This document shows, one piece after another, positions 35,841 to 43,595 of a stretch of DNA of 64,000 bases; positions within the stretch are counted from its first letter, which is position 1, and each line of letters begins with the position of its first letter. The stretch is from Limosilactobacillus caecicola (GTDB taxonomy: Bacteria > Bacillota > Bacilli > Lactobacillales > Lactobacillaceae): contig NZ_CALPCI010000002.1 in assembly GCF_943192935.1 (NCBI RefSeq), forward strand, positions 62,001 through 126,000. The letters are read 5' to 3'. The translations under genes were made by a program, and so were the position numbers. The notes beneath the pieces were generated by a model, which was not told where the DNA came from, ran no database searches, and saw only the letters and a program-made list of their open reading frames with translations.

Positions 35841-36230
35841 TTATTCAATTTGATGGAGGGCCTGATTAGCGAGATGGTGAGCACCATGGTTTTGACTTTC
35901 AGGGACCCATTGGGTGATGACAGTGCTAAAGTGATTCATTGTGGCCACCAGCTTTGCTAGTTGGTCTTGATAATGCTTCGCATAGTTTTTACCAATGGCA
36001 TCACTGAGCAGGCGACTGTCGGTATAAAACAACACCACTTCGTCGGCAGAATAGTTGTGGGCAAGGTATTCAAAGCCCAATTGCGCAGCAAGAAATTCAC
36101 CAGTGTGATTGCTGATGTCGTGAGCGTGGTCGGTGAGTTGGATTTGGTGATGATCGACAATGATCAATACTCCCAGTCCGGTGGGACCCGGATTACTTTT
36201 TGTTGCTGCATCAGTATAAATTTTAATCAT
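35841..36230 (-). CDS. RNase HI-like protein with altered active site
   Basis: A 129-residue protein of the RNase HI/YpdQ-like fold. The first three acidic positions are present: Asp7 in YTDAATKSNPG, Glu45 in HTGEF and Asp71 in YTDSRLL. The fourth, normally Asp in N-x-x-A-D-x-L-A, is His118 (NHGAHHLA). Such a change may alter metal binding; related proteins in Bacillus (YpdQ) have weak or no RNase H activity. No RNA-binding N-terminal domain. GAGGC precedes ATG 36230 on the minus strand. It is divergent from the EbsA-like gene with only 32 bases between, so promoters must overlap. Confidence 0.85.
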   Translation of the reverse strand: MIKIYTDAATKSNPGPTGLGVLIIVDHHQIQLTDHAHDISNHTGEFLAAQLGFEYLAHNYSADEVVLFYTDSRLLSDAIGKNYAKHYQDQLAKLVATMNHFSTVITQWVPESQNHGAHHLANQALHQIE

Positions 36231-36262
36231 AAATCAGCCTCACAATTTATAAGGAGAACGGC

Positions 36263-36670
36263 ATGGAAGAACAAAAACGCTTTTTTTATCAACCTGATTT
36301 GACAACGGCCATTATTGACTGGAGTTGGACGTTCATCATTTTAATCATTGGGATTATTATCGCATTTGAAATCACCCATTTTCAATGGGTAACGGCCACC
36401 TTTATTGCAGTCTTTTTGATCTTGGCGATCCTACAAATTTTTCGGCGAACCGTTGTCGTTTCGCCCAGCAAGCTTGTGTTTAATCGTCTGCTAGTAAAGG
36501 AATACCTGAGCATTCCCTTGAAGGATGTCCGCCAACCACTCTTTACGAAGCACACGTTGACAATCACTGTTCATGGTGAAGTGATGACGTTCTCGTTTAC
36601 CCAGCGTTCACTGCGTTCTATTAAGCACCTTTTCCAAACCAACGGGGTCTTAGATGACGATGAAGCATAG
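36263..36670 (+). CDS. EbsA-like membrane protein
   Basis: A 135-residue protein with two adjacent transmembrane segments (about 18-60) and a cytoplasmic C-terminal domain (about 62-135) reading VVVSPSKLVFNRLLVKEYLSIPLKDVRQ, which resembles a small PH-like domain. It resembles the EbsA family annotated in lactobacilli and enterococci as pore-forming or surface-related; the function is not established. AAGGAG precedes ATG 36263. The lspA start codon lies inside its 3' end, so they are translated together. Confidence 0.65.
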   Translation: MEEQKRFFYQPDLTTAIIDWSWTFIILIIGIIIAFEITHFQWVTATFIAVFLILAILQIFRRTVVVSPSKLVFNRLLVKEYLSIPLKDVRQPLFTKHTLTITVHGEVMTFSFTQRSLRSIKHLFQTNGVLDDDEA

Positions 36671-37148
36671 GACAGGTTGGGTGTACAACTTAATTCTAAT
36701 CGTTGTTCTGGTGGCCTGTGACCAACTTGTCAAGCAGTGGGTTAGCAATCATATTTCTCATAATGGTTTTCGGACATTAGTTCCGGGCTTATTAGGGCTC
36801 ACAAATCTGGAAAATGACGGGGCAGCCTGGTCACTTCTGGAAGGCAAACAGTGGTTTTTTGCGATCGTGACGGTGATTGCCATCGTGGTGTTAATCTATT
36901 TAATGCATCGTTTTGCTGGCCATGGTTGGGTGGAACTCGCCCTGAGTTTTATCTTCGCCGGGACCATTGGTAACTTTCTTGACCGGCTCCGTTTTGGCTA
37001 CGTGATTGATATGTTTGAACTGTTACCCATCAATTTTCCGGTCTTCAACGTTGCGGACGTCTGCTTGACCGTTGGGGTCATTGTTTTGATTTTAATTGTG
37101 TTACTTGAAAAGGATGAGGACGAACATGGCACTCAATCAACCAACTGA
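36654..37148 (+). CDS. lspA: Lipoprotein signal peptidase (signal peptidase II)
   Basis: Membrane aspartyl protease that removes signal peptides from prolipoproteins. The 164-residue protein has four transmembrane helices and the family blocks VACDQLVKQWV, NLENDGAAWSLL, GTIGNFLDRLRFGYVIDMF and FNVADVCLTVG. The catalytic pair corresponds to Asp119 and Asp135. The start is ATG 36654 or 36660; GGGG six bases before 36654 favours the first. It overlaps the EbsA-like gene by 17 bases and rluD by 23 bases. Confidence 0.95.
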   Translation: MTMKHRTGWVYNLILIVVLVACDQLVKQWVSNHISHNGFRTLVPGLLGLTNLENDGAAWSLLEGKQWFFAIVTVIAIVVLIYLMHRFAGHGWVELALSFIFAGTIGNFLDRLRFGYVIDMFELLPINFPVFNVADVCLTVGVIVLILIVLLEKDEDEHGTQSTN

Positions 37149-38055
37149 TTTGACAATCGATGATTCACTCACGGGACGGATTGACAAAGAACTAGCCGGT
37201 GCCTTGCCTGAAATTTCCCGTTCTCAACTCAAAAAGTGGGTTACGGACGGTAACATTACGGTCAATGGAGAAACGGTGAAGCCCAAGTACCAGCTGCAGG
37301 TTGGTGATCAAGTGCACATTATTCCTGAACAACCCACCAAGATTGATTTGGCACCCGAGAAGATCCCCCTCGACATTGTCTATGAAGATGATGACGTTCT
37401 GGTGGTTAACAAGCCGCAGGGGATGGTCGTGCACCCGTCAGTAGGGCACCCGAACCATACGTTGGTGAACGCTCTCCTTTATCATTCCCCGTTGTCCCAC
37501 ATCAATGGCGAATATCGACCAGGAATTGTTCACCGGATTGATAAGGATACATCGGGACTCCTGATGGTGGCAAAAAATGACCAGGCCCATCGTTCACTGG
37601 CGGCACAGTTAAAGGCCAAAACCACTCAGCGGGAGTACGTGGCTTTAGTGCATGGGGTCATTAAAGAGGAGCGCGGCACGATTGACGCCCCATTGGGCCG
37701 TTCACCGAAAGACCGAAAAAAACAGGCGGTGGTGGCGGATGGCCGTCACGCGGTGACCCATTTTAAGGTTCTGAAACGCTACCAGCATTACACATTGGTC
37801 GCCTGCCAACTAGAAACGGGACGTACTCACCAAATCAGGGTCCATATGAAGTATATTGGGCACCCTTTGGCGGGTGATCCGCTTTACGGGCCCCGTAAGA
37901 CCCTCAAGGGGAATGGGCAGTACTTACATGCGCGTTTACTCGGCTTCAAACATCCAGTTACCGGTCAAGAAATGGTCTTTGAAGCACCATTACCAACCTG
38001 GTTTGACCAAATGCTTAAATATTTGGACCAGATGGATGCTGTAAAACAAGGTTAA
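37126..38055 (+). CDS. rluD: RluD-type 23S rRNA pseudouridine synthase
   Basis: Converts uridines of rRNA to pseudouridine. The 309-residue protein has an N-terminal S4 RNA-binding domain (about 14-75, SRSQLKKWVTDGNITVNGE), the catalytic motif HRIDKDTSGL with Asp139, and the RluA-family blocks ETGRTHQIRVHMKYIGHPLAGD and LHARLLGF. ATG 37126 was chosen because GAGGACGAAC precedes it and MALNQ fits family starts. The lspA-rluD (Bacillus lspA-ylyB) pair precedes the pyrimidine operon in many Firmicutes; here carA-like follows directly after 28 bases. Confidence 0.94.
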   Translation: MALNQPTDLTIDDSLTGRIDKELAGALPEISRSQLKKWVTDGNITVNGETVKPKYQLQVGDQVHIIPEQPTKIDLAPEKIPLDIVYEDDDVLVVNKPQGMVVHPSVGHPNHTLVNALLYHSPLSHINGEYRPGIVHRIDKDTSGLLMVAKNDQAHRSLAAQLKAKTTQREYVALVHGVIKEERGTIDAPLGRSPKDRKKQAVVADGRHAVTHFKVLKRYQHYTLVACQLETGRTHQIRVHMKYIGHPLAGDPLYGPRKTLKGNGQYLHARLLGFKHPVTGQEMVFEAPLPTWFDQMLKYLDQMDAVKQG

Positions 38056-38083
38056 TCAATTATTGAACAGAAGGTGGAGCTGA

Positions 38084-39166
38084 ATGGCAGCCCGATATTT
38101 AATTTTAGAAGATGGTTCAGTTTATGCTGGTGAAGGCTTTGGTGCCCCCGCAGTCACGTTTGGGGAAGTCGTGTTTAACACGAGCATGGCAGGTTATCAG
38201 GAAATTATTACGAATCCAATCTATGATAATGAACTGATTGTCTTTACCCAGCCCAACATCGGTAACGTTTCGATTCATCGGAACATTTACGAATCGATTG
38301 TGCCGGCGGCCAAGGGGGTCATTGTTAGGGACCTTGCAGCCTTTGACGACCACCAACGGCAGAGCTTGGCACACTATCTTGAACAAATGAACATTCCTGG
38401 CATTAAGAATGTGGACACTCGTGCACTCGTGAAGAAGATCCGGTCAGCGGATGGACCAATCCGCGGTAGTATTGTTCCGGTTCCGGATGATCACGCTTTT
38501 GACCAGTTACACGCGACCGTGTTAACGAACCAACAAGTAGCGCAAGTTGCAACGCCTAAACCATATCCAAACCCTGATGTGGGTAAAACGGTGGTGGTCG
38601 TCGATTTCGGCTTGAAGAACGGGACGCTACGGGAATTATCGCGCCGGCGGTGTAATGTCACCGTGTTGCCGTATACGTCAACTGCGGAACAAATTCTGCG
38701 TTTGGACCCGGACGGGGTCGTTTTCTCCAGTGGACCGGGTGATCCGCGCAGCCTTAAAAAGTCCGTTCTTGCCATGATCCAAGAAGTGGAGCAACACGTA
38801 CCGTGCCTGGCAATTGGGCTGGGGCACGAGCTGTTTGCCATGGCAAACGGTGCGAATGTCACACGGCTGCCAGTTGAACACCATGGGATGAACCACCCAA
38901 TTAAAGAAATCATTACTGACCAAATTGTGTACGCGAGTCAAAGCGTTGGTTATGAAGTTGAACGGGAAAGTGTGGATCGGAGTAAGCTCTTTGTTACATA
39001 CGTCGACCTGTTAGATAACAGTGTTCAGGGGCTGCGCCATCGTAAGTACCCAGCTTTTTCCGTGCAATTTTTCCCCGGTGGTGCTCCGGGACCGGATGAG
39101 ACTGATCCACTCTTTGACGAATTTATGGACCTCATGGATCAACAGCGAGGTGATCAATTTGACTGA
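38084..39166 (+). CDS. CarA-like protein without glutaminase catalytic triad
   Basis: A 360-residue homologue of the small (glutaminase) subunit of carbamoyl-phosphate synthase. The N-terminal CarA domain is recognisable (LEDGSVYAGEGFGAPA, GEVVFNTSMAGYQEIITNP, IPGIKNVDTRALVKKIR), as is the class I amidotransferase domain (FSSGPGDPRSL, HHGMNHP, PAFSVQFF). The catalytic residues are lost: the nucleophile motif GICLGHQ is AIGLGHE, with Gly245 in place of Cys. The FHPE motif is FFPG, with Phe330 for His and Gly332 for Glu. The oxyanion/substrate region QNHG is QSVG. It cannot hydrolyse glutamine by the known mechanism. The frame is intact, AAGGTGGAG precedes ATG 38084, and carB-like overlaps its end. 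The function is unknown. Confidence 0.92.
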   Translation: MAARYLILEDGSVYAGEGFGAPAVTFGEVVFNTSMAGYQEIITNPIYDNELIVFTQPNIGNVSIHRNIYESIVPAAKGVIVRDLAAFDDHQRQSLAHYLEQMNIPGIKNVDTRALVKKIRSADGPIRGSIVPVPDDHAFDQLHATVLTNQQVAQVATPKPYPNPDVGKTVVVVDFGLKNGTLRELSRRRCNVTVLPYTSTAEQILRLDPDGVVFSSGPGDPRSLKKSVLAMIQEVEQHVPCLAIGLGHELFAMANGANVTRLPVEHHGMNHPIKEIITDQIVYASQSVGYEVERESVDRSKLFVTYVDLLDNSVQGLRHRKYPAFSVQFFPGGAPGPDETDPLFDEFMDLMDQQRGDQFD

Positions 39167-41657
39167 GAAACCAAAAGCTTTAATTATCGGTGCCGGGAGC
39201 GACAACCTCCAACAAGGGGGTGAACTCGACTTTGCCACCCTCGAAATTGGTGCTACCCTCCAGCATGCCGGTTATGAAACGATCCTGGTCGATGATAACC
39301 CGTTCTCAACTGCTTTGGATACGTCGCGGGCGATTAATTACCCGCATGTCTTACCGTTGACGGCGAAGAGTATTCTTGATTTAATCGATCAGTATCACCC
39401 GACAATGATTGTGCCCACTCTCGGTGGTCGGCGAGCCTTTGAGTTGTTGCAAACGGTGAGTGAATCTGGTTCATTGACTGAACATGACATCAAAATTGCC
39501 GGGGTACCAGAATCGACCATTCGCCAGGTCAACAATCCGGTACTATTGAACCAAACCTTGCGCCGCCTGAAAGCGCCAACTAAGAAAATTGCTACCGTGG
39601 CTAACTACCAGGATGCTCTGGAAGTGGCTCGGAAAGTGGGTTTTCCAGTGGTGGTGCGGCCTGTTTTACCCCGGTCGTTACGGATGCGGCGAATTGTCCA
39701 AGATCCAGATGAATTACAACAGGCAGTGAGCCGGGGAATTGAACTTTCCCGTAGTGGGCAGGTATTGGTACAACAGAGCCTGGCTGGTTTAAAGGAAATT
39801 GAGGCTCTCGTGATGCGGGATGCCTCAGGGACGATGATGTTATTGGGCATGCTCGAAGACGTTGATCCGATCGGGATTCACGCTGGTGATTCCATTACGG
39901 TCTTGCCATCTCAAACTCTGTTGGACCGGCAAGTTCAAGATATGCGCAATATGGCCTTCGCTTTGACACGGAAATTACGGATTGTTGGTATTAACCACGT
40001 CCAATTTGCCTTTGACGAACAACAGGACCGCTACTACGTGATTAAAAACAGTCCTTACTTTGATCGGATTGCGACCTTTACGGAAATCGCCACTGGTTAC
40101 CCGATTAGTCGGGTGGTTGGTCACCTTTATGCAGGTGAACTACTGCGCAACATTCGCTTGGATCATGGCTTGATGAAGCATACAGCAGTGACCGAACCGG
40201 TAATGGACCGGACTGCCGTACGGTTACCAGTTTTTCCCTTTGAACAACTGCAGATTGATAATCAAAAACTGGGCACCCAGAAAAAGTCGGTGGGGAGTAC
40301 CATTGGGATTGGACGTAGTCTGATTGAAGCGCTGATTAAGGCCGTGGCTGATTACCAACTTGGTTGGCACAATGGCCAGGTAAAATTAATTCAAGGGATT
40401 AGTGATGGTCAGTTAGACCAGTTATTAATCCACCCGCAGGGTGACCGCCTCTATTCCTTGATCGAAGCCATTCGACGGGGGTATTCTGAAAAAGAACTTA
40501 CTGAGCTTACAAAAATTGACTTTTACTACTTAGCTCAATTAAAGCGCCTGGTCGCGATGCAACAGGAAATTCAAAAGTTACAAAAGAGCCCAGCTGTTCT
40601 CAAAAAAGCCAAGTATTGGGGAATTGGTGACAGTAAGGTTGCTGAATGGTGGGGTGTTGATGATTCACAAATCGCGGACCTCCGACAGCAACACCAAATT
40701 AACCGCACTTTCAAGGAAGTCGACCCGTCGGCTGGCGAATTTGACCAACACACGAAGAGTTTTTATTCCACCTTCGAATTGACTAACGAAAGTCTGCCGG
40801 AAGGTGATCATTCGATTTTGGTCATTGGTAGTGGTCCCCGGCGGCTTGGTAATGGGAATGCCAATGACTATGTAGTCGCCAAAGTGATGGACGAATTAAA
40901 GATCCACGGTTACCGGACCATTTTTGTCAATGACAACCCAAGTTCACCAACGATGTCCGGACTTTTTACGGACAAACGGTACGTTGAACCATTGGTAATT
41001 GAAACGATTGCTGATATCATTCGGATTGAACATCCTGTGGCGGTGCTGATTTCTTCTAATGAAAGTGAGCTGCTCGAACGCTTTCACAATCAGTACGGTG
41101 ATCAGCTTAAATTGATTAGTTTGCCAACGGACGACCAGTTGGAGGATGTCGTCAGCACCGAGCCGTTGCTAGAATACAATGCCTTGTTCGATGGCCAATA
41201 TGTCTATCCTTTGGGGACGACAGCCGCCTTGCAGGGGGATGATGAGCTCAGTTACCGGACGGTGGCCAAGCGTTACCCCACGACCTTAAAGGGGGCAGCG
41301 GTCAAAAAAGTCACGGACTTAGGTGAACAAACCGTGCGTGGTTTGACGACACCGGGATTGTATCAGGTGCTTCTGAGTGGGGACGCCCTTGGAGATTATC
41401 ACGTTGAGATGACGAGGCCATTACCTGCGACTGACATTGCCTTTTTGTCCAAGGTACTCCAGCTGGATTTGCCGGCAGTCATTGCCCGGCTGGCCATTAA
41501 CAAATTTAGTGGGAAGCTGCTCCAAGAATCAATGCAGAATGAGCCAATTTCGCGGACGGCCCTTTACCGGGCGATTTTCCCGTTCAACGCTTTGCAGATT
41601 CGTGAACCACCAACGGCGTTGAAAGTGATGGGCGCAGAAATGCAATTTATCGAATAA
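39159..41657 (+). CDS. CarB-like protein with degenerate ATP-grasp sites, lacking the C-terminal allosteric domain
   Basis: An 832-residue homologue of the large subunit of carbamoyl-phosphate synthase, which normally has about 1060 residues. The first half aligns throughout (VPTLGGRRAFELL, GFPVVVRP, DVDPIGIHAGDSITVLPSQTL, LGTQKKSVGSTIGIGRSLIEA). The glycine loop after VRP is SLRMRR at 173-178 instead of GGTGGG. The catalytic E-M-N-P-R is Lys296-Asn-Ser298-Pro-Tyr300. The second half keeps the pre-ATP-grasp fold (VIGSGPRRLGNG, from about 553), but its ATP-grasp part is much reduced, with TRPLPAT in place of EVNPRAS. The protein stops before the MGS-like allosteric domain. The start is TTG 39159, overlapping carA-like by eight bases, with GAGGTGAT upstream. 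No frameshift or stop is seen, so this is a maintained gene. Confidence 0.92.
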   Translation: MTEKPKALIIGAGSDNLQQGGELDFATLEIGATLQHAGYETILVDDNPFSTALDTSRAINYPHVLPLTAKSILDLIDQYHPTMIVPTLGGRRAFELLQTVSESGSLTEHDIKIAGVPESTIRQVNNPVLLNQTLRRLKAPTKKIATVANYQDALEVARKVGFPVVVRPVLPRSLRMRRIVQDPDELQQAVSRGIELSRSGQVLVQQSLAGLKEIEALVMRDASGTMMLLGMLEDVDPIGIHAGDSITVLPSQTLLDRQVQDMRNMAFALTRKLRIVGINHVQFAFDEQQDRYYVIKNSPYFDRIATFTEIATGYPISRVVGHLYAGELLRNIRLDHGLMKHTAVTEPVMDRTAVRLPVFPFEQLQIDNQKLGTQKKSVGSTIGIGRSLIEALIKAVADYQLGWHNGQVKLIQGISDGQLDQLLIHPQGDRLYSLIEAIRRGYSEKELTELTKIDFYYLAQLKRLVAMQQEIQKLQKSPAVLKKAKYWGIGDSKVAEWWGVDDSQIADLRQQHQINRTFKEVDPSAGEFDQHTKSFYSTFELTNESLPEGDHSILVIGSGPRRLGNGNANDYVVAKVMDELKIHGYRTIFVNDNPSSPTMSGLFTDKRYVEPLVIETIADIIRIEHPVAVLISSNESELLERFHNQYGDQLKLISLPTDDQLEDVVSTEPLLEYNALFDGQYVYPLGTTAALQGDDELSYRTVAKRYPTTLKGAAVKKVTDLGEQTVRGLTTPGLYQVLLSGDALGDYHVEMTRPLPATDIAFLSKVLQLDLPAVIARLAINKFSGKLLQESMQNEPISRTALYRAIFPFNALQIREPPTALKVMGAEMQFIE

Positions 41658-41658
41658 C

Positions 41659-41702
41659 AACAAGACCAGCTAATGCGAAAATCGCATCGCTGGTCTTGTT
41701 TT
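41659..41702. terminator. Bidirectional terminator between carB-like and rqcH
   Basis: AACAAGACCAGC pairs with GCTGGTCTTGTT, with an inner ATGCGA/TCGCAT stem, and T/A runs on both sides. The convergent genes share it. Confidence 0.94.
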
Positions 41703-43398
41703 AGTTTGGTAGTAATTTAGGCGTCACGCTCAAAGTCTTTTGCCCTCTGAACGTTACGAAACCAGGCTTAGCCCCGTTCGGTTTATGGAGTTGCTTAACT
41801 TGCAGATAGTCGACTGGTACATGATCCGAGTCCCGTCCCTTGGAGAAGTAGGCCGCTAATTGAGCAGCCTCAAGCAATGTTTCATCGGACGGGTCCGTGC
41901 TCCGGACAATCACGTGGGAGCCGGGCATGTCCTTGACGTGGAGCCAGTACTCATTCTTATTCGCCGTCTTAAAGCTTAACCGATCATTTTGCAGGTTGTT
42001 CTTGCCGACCAGCACGGTGGTGCCATCAGAAGTGTGGAAGGTTTCCGGCTTACTTGCCCGGATCTTGCGTTTCTTTTTACCTTTTTGCCGGTTTTTAATG
42101 TAACCTTGCTCCTGCAGTTCCACGCGAATATCTTGAACATCAGCTGGTGAAGCTAAGTCAATTTGATTCAGGATATTTTCAAAGTAATCAATTTCATCCT
42201 GGGTTAATTTGAGTTGTTCGTTAACGTACGCCACGGAAGCCTTAAGCTTGTCATACTTGGTAAAGTACTTTTGGGCGTTTTTGGATGGTGATAATTCTGG
42301 AGCTAACTGGATTGTTAATGGTTCGTTATTATCGTAGAAGTTTGGCAAAGTGATGGATTTCATGCCCGCTTTGACTTTCCCCATGTAAGTCGTTAAGATT
42401 TCGCCGCGGATCCGGTAATAATCGGCTTCTGCCGCATCATCTAATTGCTGGTGAAGTTTCTTAACCTTCCGCTGATCTTTTTTTAGCTCGTTTTTGACGA
42501 CTTTGAGTACTTGGCCGGCCAATTCCTTGGTGCGGTCATTTTCGGCTTTTTGGGCGTAGAAGGCGTCTAGCATTTCGCTAAGCGTGGCAAATTTTTGCAA
42601 TTGGTTGTCCTGACTCGTTAGTGGCGGGAAAGCCGCAAAACTGGTTTTGCCCCGTTCGTTAGTAATGATGACCGGTTCTGGCTGGTCAAAGTGGCGCAAA
42701 AAACTGGCGTAAGCAGTCGGTAAATTGTCCGCAGCTAGCAGGTCTGCCGCGAATTCTTGGGCCGTTTGCCCCGCCAACCCCTGGTAAGTTTGTTGCAAAG
42801 CGTGGGCTAAATCGGCTTCTGCCGCTGGCGAGTCCTTAAATTGCCGTACCAAGTCGGAATATTTTTGATTTGGTAGGTAGGGGTTGGTCCGTTTTTGCTT
42901 GGGTGGCATCACGAACGGGGCCCCAGGGAGTAAGACCCGGACCCGATTTTGGTCCGAGCCAACGTGCTTGATGGTATCGATAATTTTACCAGTCGCGCCA
43001 CTGACTAGGGAAAGGTTACTATGCCGGGCCATAATCTCGATGTACATAATTAAGCGTTGGTTATCGCCCAGCTCGTCGCGGTTCGTAAAGTTGATTTTGA
43101 CAATCCGATCATTGTCGACTTGTTCTACGGATTCCACGAGTGCGCCTTCTAGGTATTTGCGCATGGTCATCGCAAAATTACTTGGTACAGCCGGATTTTG
43201 GTACGGAATTTCAGTAATTTGGATCCGCGGGTAAGCCGGATTAGCGGAGACCAGGAGCGAATAGTTGTGGCGGTGAGCACGAACCACCATGATCATTTCA
43301 GCGGGATAGGGTTGGTTGACCCGGACGACCCGCCCCGAGCTTAATAGCTCATTTAATTCTTTAACCATGGCGTGGGTAAAGAAACCGTCAAAAGCCAT
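41701..43398 (-). CDS. rqcH: RqcH (NFACT family, Rqc2 homologue; formerly FbpA)
   Basis: Ribosome-associated quality control factor. Bacillus RqcH binds stalled 50S-nascent chain complexes and adds C-terminal alanine tails; older annotation calls it fibronectin-binding protein. The 565-residue protein has NFACT-N (FDGFFTHAMVKELNELLSSGRV at the N-terminus, the Asp-Arg of DNDRIVKI near 97), HhH and coiled-coil parts (about 280-425), and the NFACT-R domain (NEYWLHVKDMPGSHVIVRS). GGAGG precedes ATG 43398. It is monocistronic and convergent to carB-like. Confidence 0.94.
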   Translation of the reverse strand: MAFDGFFTHAMVKELNELLSSGRVVRVNQPYPAEMIMVVRAHRHNYSLLVSANPAYPRIQITEIPYQNPAVPSNFAMTMRKYLEGALVESVEQVDNDRIVKINFTNRDELGDNQRLIMYIEIMARHSNLSLVSGATGKIIDTIKHVGSDQNRVRVLLPGAPFVMPPKQKRTNPYLPNQKYSDLVRQFKDSPAAEADLAHALQQTYQGLAGQTAQEFAADLLAADNLPTAYASFLRHFDQPEPVIITNERGKTSFAAFPPLTSQDNQLQKFATLSEMLDAFYAQKAENDRTKELAGQVLKVVKNELKKDQRKVKKLHQQLDDAAEADYYRIRGEILTTYMGKVKAGMKSITLPNFYDNNEPLTIQLAPELSPSKNAQKYFTKYDKLKASVAYVNEQLKLTQDEIDYFENILNQIDLASPADVQDIRVELQEQGYIKNRQKGKKKRKIRASKPETFHTSDGTTVLVGKNNLQNDRLSFKTANKNEYWLHVKDMPGSHVIVRSTDPSDETLLEAAQLAAYFSKGRDSDHVPVDYLQVKQLHKPNGAKPGFVTFRGQKTLSVTPKLLPN

Positions 43399-43436
43399 TG
43401 GAAAAGACCTCCTTTGATTTTTAGCGTTTAATGTAA

Positions 43437-43465
43437 ATTATACCTTCTTTGACGTGGCTAGTAAA
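43437..43465 (-). promoter_or_regulatory. Promoter of rqcH
   Basis: On the minus strand TTTACT (43465-43460) and TATAAT (43442-43437) are 17 bases apart, 38 bases before the start codon. Confidence 0.65.
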
Positions 43466-43486
43466 ACAGGGTAAGCTAAATAGTGA

Positions 43487-43541
43487 TTGTCATCTTAAGG
43501 CAGATATGGTATTTTGTTTGTATTATTGAACTAAAATACCA
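43487..43541 (+). promoter_or_regulatory. Promoter and palindromic operator of degV
   Basis: TTGTCA (43487-43492) and TATTTT (43510-43515) are separated by 17 bases, with TGG before the -10 (extended type). The -10 is part of the 9-base inverted repeat TGGTATTTT (43507-43515) and AAAATACCA (43533-43541), whose halves are 26 bases apart. A repressor bound to both halves would cover the -10 and the start of transcription. The regulator is unknown. Confidence 0.6.
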
Positions 43542-43595
43542 AATTGCAATTATTCAATTTTGATTATTTATTATTGATTCAGACGGAGGAACATC

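Noticed and set aside
38084-41657. Annotating the pair as functional carA and carB, or as pseudogenes
   Set aside because: Functional naming contradicts the loss of all catalytic motifs. Calling them pseudogenes contradicts intact coupled frames over 3.5 kb; they are reported as CarA-like and CarB-like genes of unknown function.
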